Shown piece by piece: positions 9,568 to 17,552 of a stretch of DNA of 64,000 nt (positions are counted from its first letter, which is position 1; every line of letters starts with the position of its first letter). This stretch comes from Acidobacteriota bacterium (lineage in GTDB: Bacteria; Acidobacteriota; Terriglobia; Acidiferrales; UBA7541). The notes under the pieces are model-generated. The model saw nothing but the letters and a program-made list of their open reading frames with translations, had not been told where the DNA came from and searched no databases. Made by a program: the position numbers and the translations under genes. The stretch is from positions 62,001-126,000 of the forward strand of contig JABCZK010000003.1 of NCBI GenBank assembly GCA_013289695.1, read 5' to 3'.

Positions 9568-9616
9568 CAATTAGGGATTTCCCTAGTTGAGTGGCTACGG
9601 AGCCAGACCTAGATTA
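9568..9616 (+). promoter_or_regulatory. Palindromic operator and promoter before the first OmpA gene (shared motif, copy 2)
   Basis: CAATTAGGG ATTT CCCTAGTTG at 9568-9589 is a near-perfect 22-base inverted repeat. Twenty bases after the core (9571-9586) comes ACCTAGATTA (9607-9616), which is identical over ten bases, and identically placed, in copy 4. TAGATT is a plausible -10. The OmpA gene starts about 70 bases downstream. The constant distance suggests an activator that contacts RNA polymerase from a -35-like position. Confidence 0.75.
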
Positions 9617-9687
9617 CTCCAGAAGCCGAGGCTTGGCCTTGGACGTTTTGGTCTCGATCCAATAACTGAGAAAGACGGAGGGAGCTA

Positions 9688-10608
9688 ATGCACCGAAAAA
9701 CGATTGTACTAAGTCTGATGGCTTTGTCCTTTGTGGCATCGGCCTCTGCTTTTGGCGCTGATGTCAAAGGGATGATCATTTCCCGGGCTGGAGACACGTT
9801 GGTCGTGAAGTCTGCGCAGGGAAACGTCACTGTGGTCCTCACCGACTCTACGACTACGAAAGACGACAGGGGTCTGTTTGGCCTGGACAAGCAGCACATG
9901 TCCGACGTGGTACTGATCCCAGGGCTCAAGGTGGACATTGATGGCACGTCCGACAACCAAGGCCGAGTCGTAGCCACGACGATAACCGTCGATGGCGACG
10001 ACCTGGAGACTGCGGAGATGATCCAGTCCGGTTTGCATCCCACGGCCGAGCAAGTCGCAGCCAACGTGCAGACTCTCGAGGCCCACCAGGAGCAACTTGG
10101 GGCTCACAGCGAGCAACTTGCGGCACACAAGGAAAGTATCGCGGCGAATCAGCAAAATATCTCCGCGAACAAACAGCAGATTCAAGAGAACATGGCGGAC
10201 ATCGAGGAACACACGGATCGCTTTACCGCGTTGAGCGAATATGATGTGAAGGGCGAAGCAACCGTGAAATTCGATTCCGGTAGCACCAAGATCTCGGCGC
10301 AGGACCAAGAGGAACTTAAGAATCTGGCACAAACCGCCGCGGGCCTGCATGGATACATCATCGAGGTGACGGGCTATGCCGACTCACAGGGCAGTGCTGC
10401 GATGAACACAAAGCTGAGCGAGAACCGCGCTAAAGCAGTAATCACCTTCTTGATGCAGCAGGGTAACGTGCCGGTGCGGTATATCGTAGCGCCGGGCGCG
10501 ATGGGGGAGTACGGGTCTGCGGCACCGAACGAGACCAAGGCCGGACGGGCTGAGAACCGTCGCGTTGTGGTTAAAGTGCTGGTCAACAAGGGCATCGCCG
10601 GTAGCTAG
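9688..10608 (+). CDS. Exported OmpA-domain protein with N-terminal small beta domain and coiled coil (paralogue 1)
   Basis: 306 residues. A signal peptide (about 1-23) precedes a small beta-rich domain (about 25-110) that resembles DUF5666-like single-strand-rich modules. A helical stretch (about 125-180) repeats the pattern EQLxAHxE and IxANxQ, giving a coiled coil. The C-terminal OmpA domain (about 190-306) has the peptidoglycan-binding signature EVTGYADSQG ... LSENRAKAV and ends AENRRVVVKVL. There is no N-terminal membrane barrel, so it is probably a periplasmic protein tethered to peptidoglycan. ATG start with GGAGG ahead. It lies next to a close paralogue and behind a copy of the shared palindromic promoter. 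The role is not known; envelope integrity or stress is a guess. Confidence 0.85.
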   Translation: MHRKTIVLSLMALSFVASASAFGADVKGMIISRAGDTLVVKSAQGNVTVVLTDSTTTKDDRGLFGLDKQHMSDVVLIPGLKVDIDGTSDNQGRVVATTITVDGDDLETAEMIQSGLHPTAEQVAANVQTLEAHQEQLGAHSEQLAAHKESIAANQQNISANKQQIQENMADIEEHTDRFTALSEYDVKGEATVKFDSGSTKISAQDQEELKNLAQTAAGLHGYIIEVTGYADSQGSAAMNTKLSENRAKAVITFLMQQGNVPVRYIVAPGAMGEYGSAAPNETKAGRAENRRVVVKVLVNKGIAGS

Positions 10609-10820
10609 CGATACTCTTTCAGCAGCGGCGGGGGACTTGCACAGCCTTCTAGTCGAAGCGAGCCATGTGGGTCGCTTTGCCGCTGCCGGGAGTTTCTCGA
10701 GAGCTGAAAGTAGATTTGTTCCGCTTGCTGAGATTTCATGGAGCGCATCTGCTTCGAACTCGGGGACTGTCGAATTCTCTGCCCGGGTTTTGCAAATCAG
10801 ATTCAAGAGGAGAGAAGGTT

Positions 10821-11747
10821 ATGTCCCAGCTCAATGCGCATTCGATCGCGCATCGTGTCACTTTGTTCCTTGCTGGGCTCGCGTTGTTAAGCCCTATCCT
10901 GGCCGCCCAGTCCGTAAAAGTTGAAGGACTTATCAAAGCTCGCGATGGCGACACCATGATCCTCAGGACGTCCAGCTCTCCCGACCTTACCGTTCTGCTG
11001 ACTGATAACACTGAAGTGGGACAATTCCAAGGTGTGTTCAAAGCGCGCAGGAAACAAATGTCGATGGCGGCGCTCATTCCTGGGCTCGCCGTTAAAGTGG
11101 AGGGCACCTACAACGATCGCACCCAACTGGTGGCGAAGTCCGTCTTTTTCAAGGGCAACGATCTCGAGGACGCTGAGAAGATTGAAGCTGGCATGCACGA
11201 AACGAAGGTGCAGGTGCAGCAGAACCAGGCAGAGTTGGAAAAACAGAACGCGGCATTGAAAGCGCACAACGAAGCCTTGCAACAACAACAGGCCCAGTTG
11301 ACCGAACACCAGGCCAAGATCGCCGCAAACAAGGCGGCCGTTGACGCTGCCATCGCGCGGTTCGGTCAACTGGACGATTACTACATCTTTGATGAGGTAA
11401 CGGTGTATTTTGCGAATGGCAAGGTCAAAGTCGATCCGCAGTACAACCCCCAACTGCTGGCATTGGCGGATAAAGCCAAAACTGTCGACGGCTACATGAT
11501 CGAGGTAAAGGGCTACGCTAGCTCTGTCGGCAGCGTGTCCCTAAACCAACAGCTGAGCGAAGACCGCGCCGATGCGGTGACCAACATCTTGGTTCAGCAG
11601 GGACACATTCCCCTCACCAGAATGCTGGCCCCAGGTGCGATGGGGGAGAGCCATCAGGTTGGCAATGACAAGACGGCGGAGGGGCAGGCGGAGAATCGTC
11701 GCGTCCTAGTGCGGGTTCTGCAGAACAAAGGCATCGCCGGAATATAG
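10821..11747 (+). CDS. Exported OmpA-domain protein with N-terminal small beta domain and coiled coil (paralogue 2)
   Basis: 308 residues with the same order as the preceding gene: signal peptide (about 1-29, ending LAAQ), beta domain that again holds IxxRDGDTMIL and ALIPGLAVKVEG, a Gln-rich coiled coil (LQQQQAQLTEHQAKIAANKA), and an OmpA domain (EVKGYASSVG ... LSEDRADAV, AENRRVLVRVL). Both proteins end KGIAG plus one residue, so this is a tandem duplication. The start chosen is ATG 10821 behind an AGAGGAGAGAAGG purine run; an in-frame upstream extension to 10665 lacks a signal peptide in the right place. The 212-base gap to paralogue 1 shows no copy of the palindrome, so the two may be co-transcribed. 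Confidence 0.85.
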   Translation: MSQLNAHSIAHRVTLFLAGLALLSPILAAQSVKVEGLIKARDGDTMILRTSSSPDLTVLLTDNTEVGQFQGVFKARRKQMSMAALIPGLAVKVEGTYNDRTQLVAKSVFFKGNDLEDAEKIEAGMHETKVQVQQNQAELEKQNAALKAHNEALQQQQAQLTEHQAKIAANKAAVDAAIARFGQLDDYYIFDEVTVYFANGKVKVDPQYNPQLLALADKAKTVDGYMIEVKGYASSVGSVSLNQQLSEDRADAVTNILVQQGHIPLTRMLAPGAMGESHQVGNDKTAEGQAENRRVLVRVLQNKGIAGI

Positions 11748-12133
11748 AAGTCAACAAGGGCTTATCTGTGTGGGGCGCGTCGGAACGTGTCGTTGGGGGA
11801 ATCGCCGTGCGAGGAAACAGTAGATTCGCACGCTCGTTCTGGACGTTGTCGTCGGAATCATGCGACTGTCCAAGAAGAAAAGTTAATCTGGGGCGCCACC
11901 CGAGGCAGATTTGTCCTATTTTGAGCGAATCGCCGTCTTGAATCCGCCAAGCGCGGAAAGTAAGACAAGAACTTGAGACCGTGCGGTGAATTACGGGACG
12001 CCTCAACGAGGTTTTGTCGATGTCGGATCGTCAAACGTCTCGGCACGCGCTGCGTTCTCATAGCTAGCGCTACGGTGCTGTTTCACGTTCTTGCCACACT
12101 TCGGAGATCCATTGGCAGGCTTAACGGTTTGAA
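11748..12133. other. Intergenic region, no gene seen
   Basis: 386 bases between the second OmpA gene and a small membrane protein gene. I found no convincing coding frame, no copy of the shared palindrome and no strong hairpin. Short frames on the minus strand have no ribosome site and no recognisable sequence. Confidence 0.5.
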
Positions 12134-12346
12134 ATGAACCTTTACACGATGCAGGAATTCTTTGGAGTGCTGCTCGTACTTGCAGCTTTGACAGGAACAA
12201 TACTGGTTTTGGGGATTGGCTTCATTTTGTTTCAGGAAGGTATACGCTGGGCCCTCCACGGGAGGCGAACACATCTCATACCTGTTAACGGTGTGAGTGC
12301 AAAAGACCAGTGGCTCCAAGCCCAAGGCCGCTCCATCCGGCGCTAA
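12134..12346 (+). CDS. Small single-span membrane protein of unknown function
   Basis: 70 residues: a short N-terminus (MNLYTMQEFF), one hydrophobic helix (GVLLVLAALTGTILVLGIGF), then a basic cytoplasmic-looking tail with HGRRTHLIP. A second ATG at 12149 could also serve. The ribosome site is weak. It is followed after 81 bases by a receiver-domain gene on the same strand. It is coded in the gene direction of the region and has membrane-protein composition, so I accept it with moderate confidence; no function is proposed. Confidence 0.5.
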   Translation: MNLYTMQEFFGVLLVLAALTGTILVLGIGFILFQEGIRWALHGRRTHLIPVNGVSAKDQWLQAQGRSIRR

Positions 12347-12427
12347 AGGCACGAAAACCCAGCTTACGCGGCAGCAACTTGGCTCGGGCCAGGCTAGCTC
12401 GCTCCCCGCGCTCAGGCTACAAGACCT

Positions 12428-12820
12428 ATGACCAAACCACGCATTCTTGTGGCGGATGATCACTCGGGCGTTCGGAAGGTAGTCGCGAACCTGGTCGGAC
12501 TCGCGTTTGAGGTTGTTGGAGCGGTGGATAACGGCAAGGCTCTCGTGGAAATGGGGCTAAAACTGCAGCCTGACGTCATAATTACGGATATCTCCATGCC
12601 GATTCTCAGCGGCATCGAGGCTGCTCGGCAACTGAAGGAATCCGGATCGCGGGCGCAGTTAGTCTTCTTGACGGTTCATTCGGACCCCGACTTGGTGAAC
12701 GCTTGCCTGGATGCCGGAGCTCGTGGATACGTCGTGAAAATCCGCATGGACACCGACCTGCTTCACGCCCTCCGCGAAGCTCTCGCCGACCGCATCTTTC
12801 TGTCTCCGACCGACGAGTGA
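12428..12820 (+). CDS. Stand-alone response-regulator receiver domain (NarL-like)
   Basis: 130 residues forming one complete CheY-like fold: acidic pair D10-D11, phospho-acceptor D54 (DVIITDIS), T82 (VFLTVH) and K104 (GYVVK). The sequence is closest in style to NarL/FixJ-type receivers (SGIEAARQLK, CLDAGARGYVVK) but the gene stops just after the receiver, and none of the three frames over the next 110 bases holds a LuxR-type helix-turn-helix. It is thus a single-domain regulator that would act by protein contact or phosphate transfer. No kinase lies nearby. Confidence 0.9.
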   Translation: MTKPRILVADDHSGVRKVVANLVGLAFEVVGAVDNGKALVEMGLKLQPDVIITDISMPILSGIEAARQLKESGSRAQLVFLTVHSDPDLVNACLDAGARGYVVKIRMDTDLLHALREALADRIFLSPTDE

Positions 12821-12974
12821 CGGGACAGTGAGGCTCAGGGAAACGGAGAAACTCAACCTTCATCAATTGGCTGTCTCAAACCGAATTCATCTTGCTGGTT
12901 CTTTCAGGCCGTGGGAGAGCATTCACAGCTGATTGACCGTCCTTTCGCGTAAATTGATTCCGTTGGGTTCGAGC

Positions 12975-13817
12975 ATGAGGATTCTTCTGGTATGGGGCGC
13001 GTATCTTCTTTTGACGCCGTCGGCGGCGTTGGCACAGACTGCTCCCGAAGAACTGAGAAAGGTCGCGAGAAACCCATTCGCAGATGAGATCAAGCTTACG
13101 TTCGAGGAAGATTTCGCCTTCATCCAAGGACCTTATGATCGCAGCGCAAATTCTCTTGGCATGCGACCGGTGATTCCGCTCTCGATCAGGGGAGATTGGC
13201 TTCTTGTAACGCGAGTTGTGGCGACGACGATCGCGTGTCAGCCGAATTCACTTGCGAAGAGCGGCGGGACCACTGGATTAGGAGACGCGACCACTTCATT
13301 CTTCTTGACGCCGGCCAATACGGGAAAGCTAATTTGGGGTGTAGGGCCTGCAGTTTTAATGCCGATGGCTACAAGCGATCAACTTGGCGCCGGAAAATGG
13401 GGCGTGGGTCCGACGGGCGCTGCGTTGGTCGAGCCGGATTGGGGCTCTGTCGGCGCGCTGGTTCAGAATATTTGGTCCTTCGCAGGTGGCTCAATCCGTT
13501 CACCAGTAAACCAACTTCAGATCGAGCCGTTGTTATCCTACAATCTGCCTCGAGGCTGGTATCTCACCAGCAACCCCACGATTGTTGCGGACTGGACGCA
13601 ACCGACGAGTGAGCGGTGGCTCCTGCCAATCGGAGGTGGCGCGGGCAGGAGTTTCAACGTCCGGAAGCAAGCGATTGATTCGAACCTCACCCTGTATTGG
13701 AACGCTATTCGCCCTGCTAATCAGTTTTCGCCAAAATGGCAGCTGAACCTGGAGTTCACGTTTCTGTTTCCGATTCCGAAACACTCAAGGAAGAATCACG
13801 GATCGCCGGACCGATGA
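12975..13817 (+). CDS. Outer-membrane transporter-like protein (family often annotated as neuromedin U / MetA-pathway-like)
   Basis: About 280 residues with a signal peptide (MRILLVWGAYLLLTPSAALA-Q). The body has the family pattern: RNPFADEIKL, MRPVIPLSI then WLLVTR, GLGDATTSFFLTP, IWGVGPAVLMPMATS, LGAGKWGVGPTGAALV, and a C-terminal strand LNLEFTFLFP. Such proteins are predicted beta-barrels sometimes labelled transporter or, misleadingly, neuromedin U. An earlier TTG at 12933 is in frame, but ATG 12975 places the signal peptide correctly. It follows the receiver gene on the same strand by about 150 bases. Substrate unknown. Confidence 0.75.
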   Translation: MRILLVWGAYLLLTPSAALAQTAPEELRKVARNPFADEIKLTFEEDFAFIQGPYDRSANSLGMRPVIPLSIRGDWLLVTRVVATTIACQPNSLAKSGGTTGLGDATTSFFLTPANTGKLIWGVGPAVLMPMATSDQLGAGKWGVGPTGAALVEPDWGSVGALVQNIWSFAGGSIRSPVNQLQIEPLLSYNLPRGWYLTSNPTIVADWTQPTSERWLLPIGGGAGRSFNVRKQAIDSNLTLYWNAIRPANQFSPKWQLNLEFTFLFPIPKHSRKNHGSPDR

Positions 13818-14137
13818 GCTCCTGGTGCGTAGCAAATCCGATCCGCCCGGTTGAGTATCACCCCGTCAGAATTGATAAGTTCTCGGTCCTCTACATTTCG
13901 GGTACTCCCATAGGGCCTAAACAGTGATCGTACTCGAAATCCGTAGCGAGTATCCCTGGAATGTTGACCTGTTCTCGAATTCTCGAAAATACTTCACGCC
14001 AAGGCTCACATTTCCTACTGGCACAATTACATTTGCCGAGCTATCTCTGTCTGGATTCGCGATCGAGAGAAGATTCGACAATCGGAAAGTCGATGTTGCG
14101 TGACTGCGTCGAAGTGGGAGACTGCATCGGGAAACTC
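13818..14137. other. Intergenic region between convergent genes, no gene seen
   Basis: 320 bases between the stop codons of a plus-strand and a minus-strand gene. Open frames here are short, lack ribosome sites and have no recognisable sequence. No strong terminator hairpin was identified by eye. Confidence 0.45.
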
Positions 14138-14803
14138 CTACAGAAGGTTTTGCTTCGTCAACTCTTTCACGATGAGTTTGACGAGCCCATCGATTACTTT
14201 TTTCGCCGATTTCGGATTGAATGAATCGCTGGTGCCGGTCCAGATGAGTTCTCCATCCGGCGGGGTCGATGCGTAAAAATTGGTTTCCACTCGAACCGTC
14301 GTATCTTCACGCAGGTAGTCGGGACTATAAACTTGCCGGTAGGCCGCGCCGTAATAACCATAGAACGAGTGGTAGTAACCGTAAGGAAGGACGTAACTAT
14401 GGCCGGGGATGTGGGTGGTTTTCTTATCGACTTTGACCAGCCGCGAAACAAGGACGGCATCGATCTGGAAGTCGCGAATCTGGCCTCTCAAATAGTCAGG
14501 TTCCAGCTCGGCAGAGTGGGGGCGGAACAGGATCGTGTTTCCGGGAATCACCTCAAGGCCGTCATTTGCGAGTGCAGAGGAAAGATCGTCTTCGAAGTCT
14601 GCGCGAACTTCCGGATTCTCGCTCATGCCAATTACCAGAATCCGGCGAGGCTTCGAACCAGAATAGTTGGGATTCTTCCAACTCAGGAGGAGCTTTGCAC
14701 CTTTGGCATTCGCAACGGGCAAGACGGGGAGGGAGCACAGTATCAGTGTCCAGATCGCAGCGGCTGTGAAGAGCGTTTGTGCGCGCGTGATTTTCATTGT
14801 CAT
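14138..14803 (-). CDS. Exported protein of unknown function, probably partner of the DUF4136 protein
   Basis: 221 residues from ATG 14803 (a second ATG six bases on is equally possible). It starts with a signal peptide (QTLFTAAAIWTLILCSLPVL ... ANAK). The mature part begins with an alpha/beta segment KPRRILVIGMSENPEVRADF ... ALANDGLEVIPG, then QIDAVLVSRLVKVDKKT, a Tyr/Gly-rich stretch (YGYYHSFYGYYG) and a beta-rich C-terminus ending in a Lys-rich helix. This layout recalls small exported proteins encoded beside DUF4136 genes, but I cannot name a family. It lies 129 bases downstream of the DUF4136 gene on the same strand, probably in one transcript. Confidence 0.7.
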   Translation of the reverse strand: MTMKITRAQTLFTAAAIWTLILCSLPVLPVANAKGAKLLLSWKNPNYSGSKPRRILVIGMSENPEVRADFEDDLSSALANDGLEVIPGNTILFRPHSAELEPDYLRGQIRDFQIDAVLVSRLVKVDKKTTHIPGHSYVLPYGYYHSFYGYYGAAYRQVYSPDYLREDTTVRVETNFYASTPPDGELIWTGTSDSFNPKSAKKVIDGLVKLIVKELTKQNLL

Positions 14804-14932
14804 TTTCTTTGCGGTCCAGTCGCTTGCGCCGGATCGACGGTGTGCAGCTGCGCGCCTGATCACAGCTCTGACTAAGGCTAGCGAGTCGTCATTGGACCTC
14901 GTGCCTTACTTTACTTTCCGAACGGGCTGAGA

Positions 14933-15496
14933 TCACTTTTTCGGAGGAAAACTCTTCATCGTCTTTTGTATGAATCTGTCCACGTTCTGTTGCAGTTTGC
15001 TCTTGAATTTCATGGGGTCCCGAATCCTGTCGGACGCTGTCGCCTCCCAGAGATTGCTCTTTGTCGCGGCATCCGTCACCGTAATCTTCAATTTCGCCAG
15101 ACTGGAAATCCAAACGTCGGAGGAAATTCCGCTTAGGTCGCCCCAGTAGTAGCCCACCGTGTCCGGAGCGTACAAGGATCGCTGCGCGCCCACGTCGGCT
15201 TTGGGCTGCCCACCGGCTTCATAAGTAACCCGAAAGTCTGGATTCTCGTCAGCTTCCACAAAACCCCTGGATCGCAGATTCCAGTTAATGGAATCGACGA
15301 TCGCCACGTTGATGCGCTCCTGAACTTCCTTAGGCTGCTGAGTCAACAGGTAGTTTGATCCCCACGTATATTTCTTGTATTTCGTGAAATCTACGGATCT
15401 GTTGAACGTAGACTTCACATCTTGCGTGACGGCGCCACCGGACGGAAGCAGCACGGCAAAACAAAGCAGAAACACCGCTTGTTGTCTTCCAGGCAT
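14933..15496 (-). CDS. DUF4136-family exported protein
   Basis: 187 residues with a signal peptide (AVFLLCFAVLLPSGGAV) followed by the DUF4136 start pattern (STFNRSVDFTKYKKYTWG), the middle segment NLRSRGFVEADENPDFRV, and a C-terminal LKITVTDAATKSNLWEATAS ending in Lys/Phe-rich residues. There is no lipobox cysteine at the cleavage site, unlike many family members. ATG 15496 has a GGAGGAG ribosome site. The function of DUF4136 is unknown; it occurs in envelope proteins. A copy of the shared palindromic promoter points at this gene from about 330 bases upstream. Confidence 0.85.
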   Translation of the reverse strand: MPGRQQAVFLLCFAVLLPSGGAVTQDVKSTFNRSVDFTKYKKYTWGSNYLLTQQPKEVQERINVAIVDSINWNLRSRGFVEADENPDFRVTYEAGGQPKADVGAQRSLYAPDTVGYYWGDLSGISSDVWISSLAKLKITVTDAATKSNLWEATASDRIRDPMKFKSKLQQNVDRFIQKTMKSFPPKK

Positions 15497-15713
15497 GATC
15501 TGCCTCTCCTCCCTACGCCACGGCAGAGACCCCCTTTGCGAGACTGTGACTAAACAGCGGCTGGGGTCCGTCCCTGTGGACTCGGCCCCGTTGCAGCCGC
15601 AAAACGTTTAAAAAGACCAGCCGATCCCGGTGCTTGTCCCGAGCTCATTCTTTCTCGCCGGCACCGGCGGTCTGCTATCGAAGTTAGCACAGCAAATCTC
15701 TTCGGTGGAGGGT

Positions 15714-15760
15714 CGGGACTCGGGGAGGCATGACGCGTGATATTCGCTCCCCGAGTCCCG
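15714..15760. repeat. Perfect 14-bp inverted repeat (hairpin) upstream of the DUF4136 gene
   Basis: CGGGACTCGGGGAG at 15714-15727 is the exact reverse complement of CTCCCCGAGTCCCG at 15747-15760, with a 19-base loop. There is no T-run on either side, so it is not a typical intrinsic terminator. If transcription of the DUF4136 gene begins at the promoter near 15830, the hairpin is in its 5' leader. Confidence 0.8.
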
Positions 15761-15825
15761 TCGAGGTATTCCAAGTCGACAGGGGTTGTGCCGACCACGC
15801 CCAAATGGGGTTGTTGTTCTTACAT

Positions 15826-15873
15826 CTCTTAGACCTAGCACCGTCGCCAAACAACTAGGGGAATCCCTAGTGG
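15826..15873 (-). promoter_or_regulatory. Palindromic operator and promoter facing the DUF4136 gene (shared motif, copy 3)
   Basis: CAACTAGGG GAAT CCCTAGTGG at 15852-15873. Read on the minus strand it ends in the invariant CCCTAGTTG half, and 20 bases beyond the core is GTCTAAGAG, which keeps the CTA of the other copies at the same place. This orients it toward the minus-strand DUF4136 gene. The whole stretch 15497-16361 (865 bases) holds this site, copy 4 and the 14-bp hairpin. I see no gene in it; a 124-codon minus-strand frame has no signal, ribosome site or recognisable sequence. Confidence 0.6.
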
Positions 15874-16060
15874 AGTGCTGCGGCTTTGGGGTCGTGCTCT
15901 GACTGTTTACCGAAGTCACCGAATGCGCGTTGGTTGTTCCGGTCCACACTGATACGGTCGTAAGACCTGAAGTCAGAATCATCAGCTCGACTGTGAGTGA
16001 CTACGGCTCGCGTCCCCTGTCAGCTGGGACTTTTGTCTATCAGAGAGTGGCGCCGCGCGC

Positions 16061-16119
16061 CAACTAGGCATTCCTAGGGATTTCCCTAGTTGTGAAAGCA
16101 TCGAAGCACACCTAGATTA
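16061..16119 (+). promoter_or_regulatory. Palindromic operator with three half-sites and promoter (shared motif, copy 4)
   Basis: The core CTAGGG ATTT CCCTAG lies at 16074-16089 with TTG following. Just upstream CAACTAGG (16061-16068) faces the left half of the core across CATT, so three half-sites overlap in series. ACCTAGATTA (16110-16119) sits 20 bases after the core, exactly as in copy 2. The next gene on this strand starts at 16362, so the leader would be about 240 bases. Confidence 0.7.
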
Positions 16120-16361
16120 TTCGAGTAACTGGACTTTGGCCCTAGCTCCGTCGGAGTTCGGCTAACAAATTCCTCGACGCTTCTCGTCGCGCAAGGTCTC
16201 GCCGGAATATAGGGTTTGACTTTGAGATTCGTCTTTTTCTGATGCTGTTGTCCGTTGCCTGGAAGGTGCGGGCAAGTCATGGGGAAGCGGAAAAGTTCGG
16301 GAGCCGGGAACAAATGTGGATTGTGGAGACGGTGGGGACGGCACGGGTAAGGAGAAAGGTG

Positions 16362-16979
16362 ATGACTCAAAGCGAGCCGAGCGAATCCAGATTTCGCGAA
16401 TTCTGCTATGGCAGTTTCCTACTCGTGATGCTTTTCTTTGCGGCCACTCTGGTTATTTCCGCGGATGACAGAGGTGCGGAAGTTATCGACGCAATTGCAA
16501 TGGGCACAAGCACCCAGCTCGGTCAGACAATCAGCGTGAAGGTGACGGTCTATGAATTCTCTACAGACGATGATCGAGCTGTCCTTGTCGACGCCTTTAA
16601 GCAAGGCCAGAATCAAGGCCTGGTGAATGCGCTCACCAAGATGAAATCCGTGGGCCGTATCGCGATCACCGGAACGATAGGATACGACCTCAGTTACATT
16701 CGCCTGATCCCCACGCCAACCGGCCGCAAGGTCCGGTTCGTCACAAACCGCTTGGTCAGATTCGGTGAACATTACTACAACACCCAAAGCAAAGAATACA
16801 ACTTGACCGCTGGCGAGATCGAGATAAACGACTCCGACAAGGACAAGAACTCTGGCGTGCTCTATCCCGCCGCCCAGTTGATTATCAACAAAGAGGGGCA
16901 GCTCGAATTCCAGCTTCGCCAAAATCCCTGGAAGCTCACCAGCATCATCGACTGGCACAAGGTCGGCGTTAGCGACTAG
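16362..16979 (+). CDS. Exported or membrane-anchored protein of unknown function
   Basis: 205 residues from ATG 16362, behind AAGGAGAAAGGTG. A hydrophobic segment at about 15-34 (YGSFLLVMLFFAATLVISAD) is a signal peptide or anchor. The mature part has VIDAIAMGTSTQLGQTISVK, TVYEFSTDDDRAVLVDAFKQ, GRIAITGTIGYDLSYIRLIP and NLTAGEIEIN, a mixed alpha/beta protein with no motif I recognise. Its N-terminal wording suggests a beta-sandwich. It stands behind copy 4 of the shared palindrome, which groups it with the formate dehydrogenase, OmpA and DUF4136 genes. An in-frame extension to 16242 is rejected because the ribosome site and hydrophobic segment fit the internal ATG. Confidence 0.75.
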   Translation: MTQSEPSESRFREFCYGSFLLVMLFFAATLVISADDRGAEVIDAIAMGTSTQLGQTISVKVTVYEFSTDDDRAVLVDAFKQGQNQGLVNALTKMKSVGRIAITGTIGYDLSYIRLIPTPTGRKVRFVTNRLVRFGEHYYNTQSKEYNLTAGEIEINDSDKDKNSGVLYPAAQLIINKEGQLEFQLRQNPWKLTSIIDWHKVGVSD

Positions 16980-17039
16980 AACTCGCGGAAAGGTTAGCGT
17001 TGGCACGGTTCTTAAATTCGTCCTGTGAGGAGGTTCCGC

Positions 17040-17552
17040 ATGAGAAGTCAGTCTAAACTGGCTCTCGGTTTCAGTGGACTCCTGCTATCACTATCCCTAG
17101 CCAGCTTTCTAGTGGCCAACGCGCGAAATAACGGCTCTAGCAAGTACGTTTGCGCGGAAACAAATCCAGCGAGCATCTGCACCGCCTCAAATCGTTGCGG
17201 TTCCATTTCAGATCCATGTGTGGTGGATCTGAAACGCAGGGGTGGGACTTCGGCTACAGTTACGCCAGACATACCGAATTCGAAGTCGAATTTCCCCTTC
17301 TGTGTGAAGGTCGGAACAACGGTTAGGTGGCAAAGTTCGTCGAAAAATACAGGCTTCATTCTTGATTTTGGACCCTCTTCTCCGTTCGACGCCTCCGGCG
17401 CAATTATCGGGGGATCTGACAGGCCGATCTCAGTCGTCGCCAAAAGGCCAGGATGCTACAAGTTCTCGCTGGGGGCATGTATTGCCGGGACCATCTACGG
17501 AATGTGCGGATCAACGAACTCGGAAATTGTCGTTACGAGTGCAGGCAATTAG
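17040..17552 (+). CDS. Secreted protein, possibly with a cupredoxin-like fold lacking copper ligands
   Basis: 170 residues. AGGAGG lies seven bases before ATG 17040; a GTG at 17025 overlaps that ribosome site and is not used. A signal peptide (LALGFSGLLLSLSLASFLVA) is followed by a short Cys-rich stretch (CAETNPASICTASNRCG) and a domain with FCVKVGTTVRW, GFILDFGPSSPF, ISVVAKRPGCYKFSLGACI and a final strand SEIVV. The order of these strands recalls small cupredoxin-like exported proteins, but the His-Cys-His/Met copper set is not evident, so this is only a suggestion. Eight or more cysteines imply disulphides. Confidence 0.7.
   Translation: MRSQSKLALGFSGLLLSLSLASFLVANARNNGSSKYVCAETNPASICTASNRCGSISDPCVVDLKRRGGTSATVTPDIPNSKSNFPFCVKVGTTVRWQSSSKNTGFILDFGPSSPFDASGAIIGGSDRPISVVAKRPGCYKFSLGACIAGTIYGMCGSTNSEIVVTSAGN

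Noticed and set aside
15608..15982. 124-codon minus-strand frame between the DUF4136 gene and palindrome copy 4
   Set aside because: No ribosome site, no signal, no recognisable sequence; it overlaps the 14-bp hairpin and the copy 3 palindrome.
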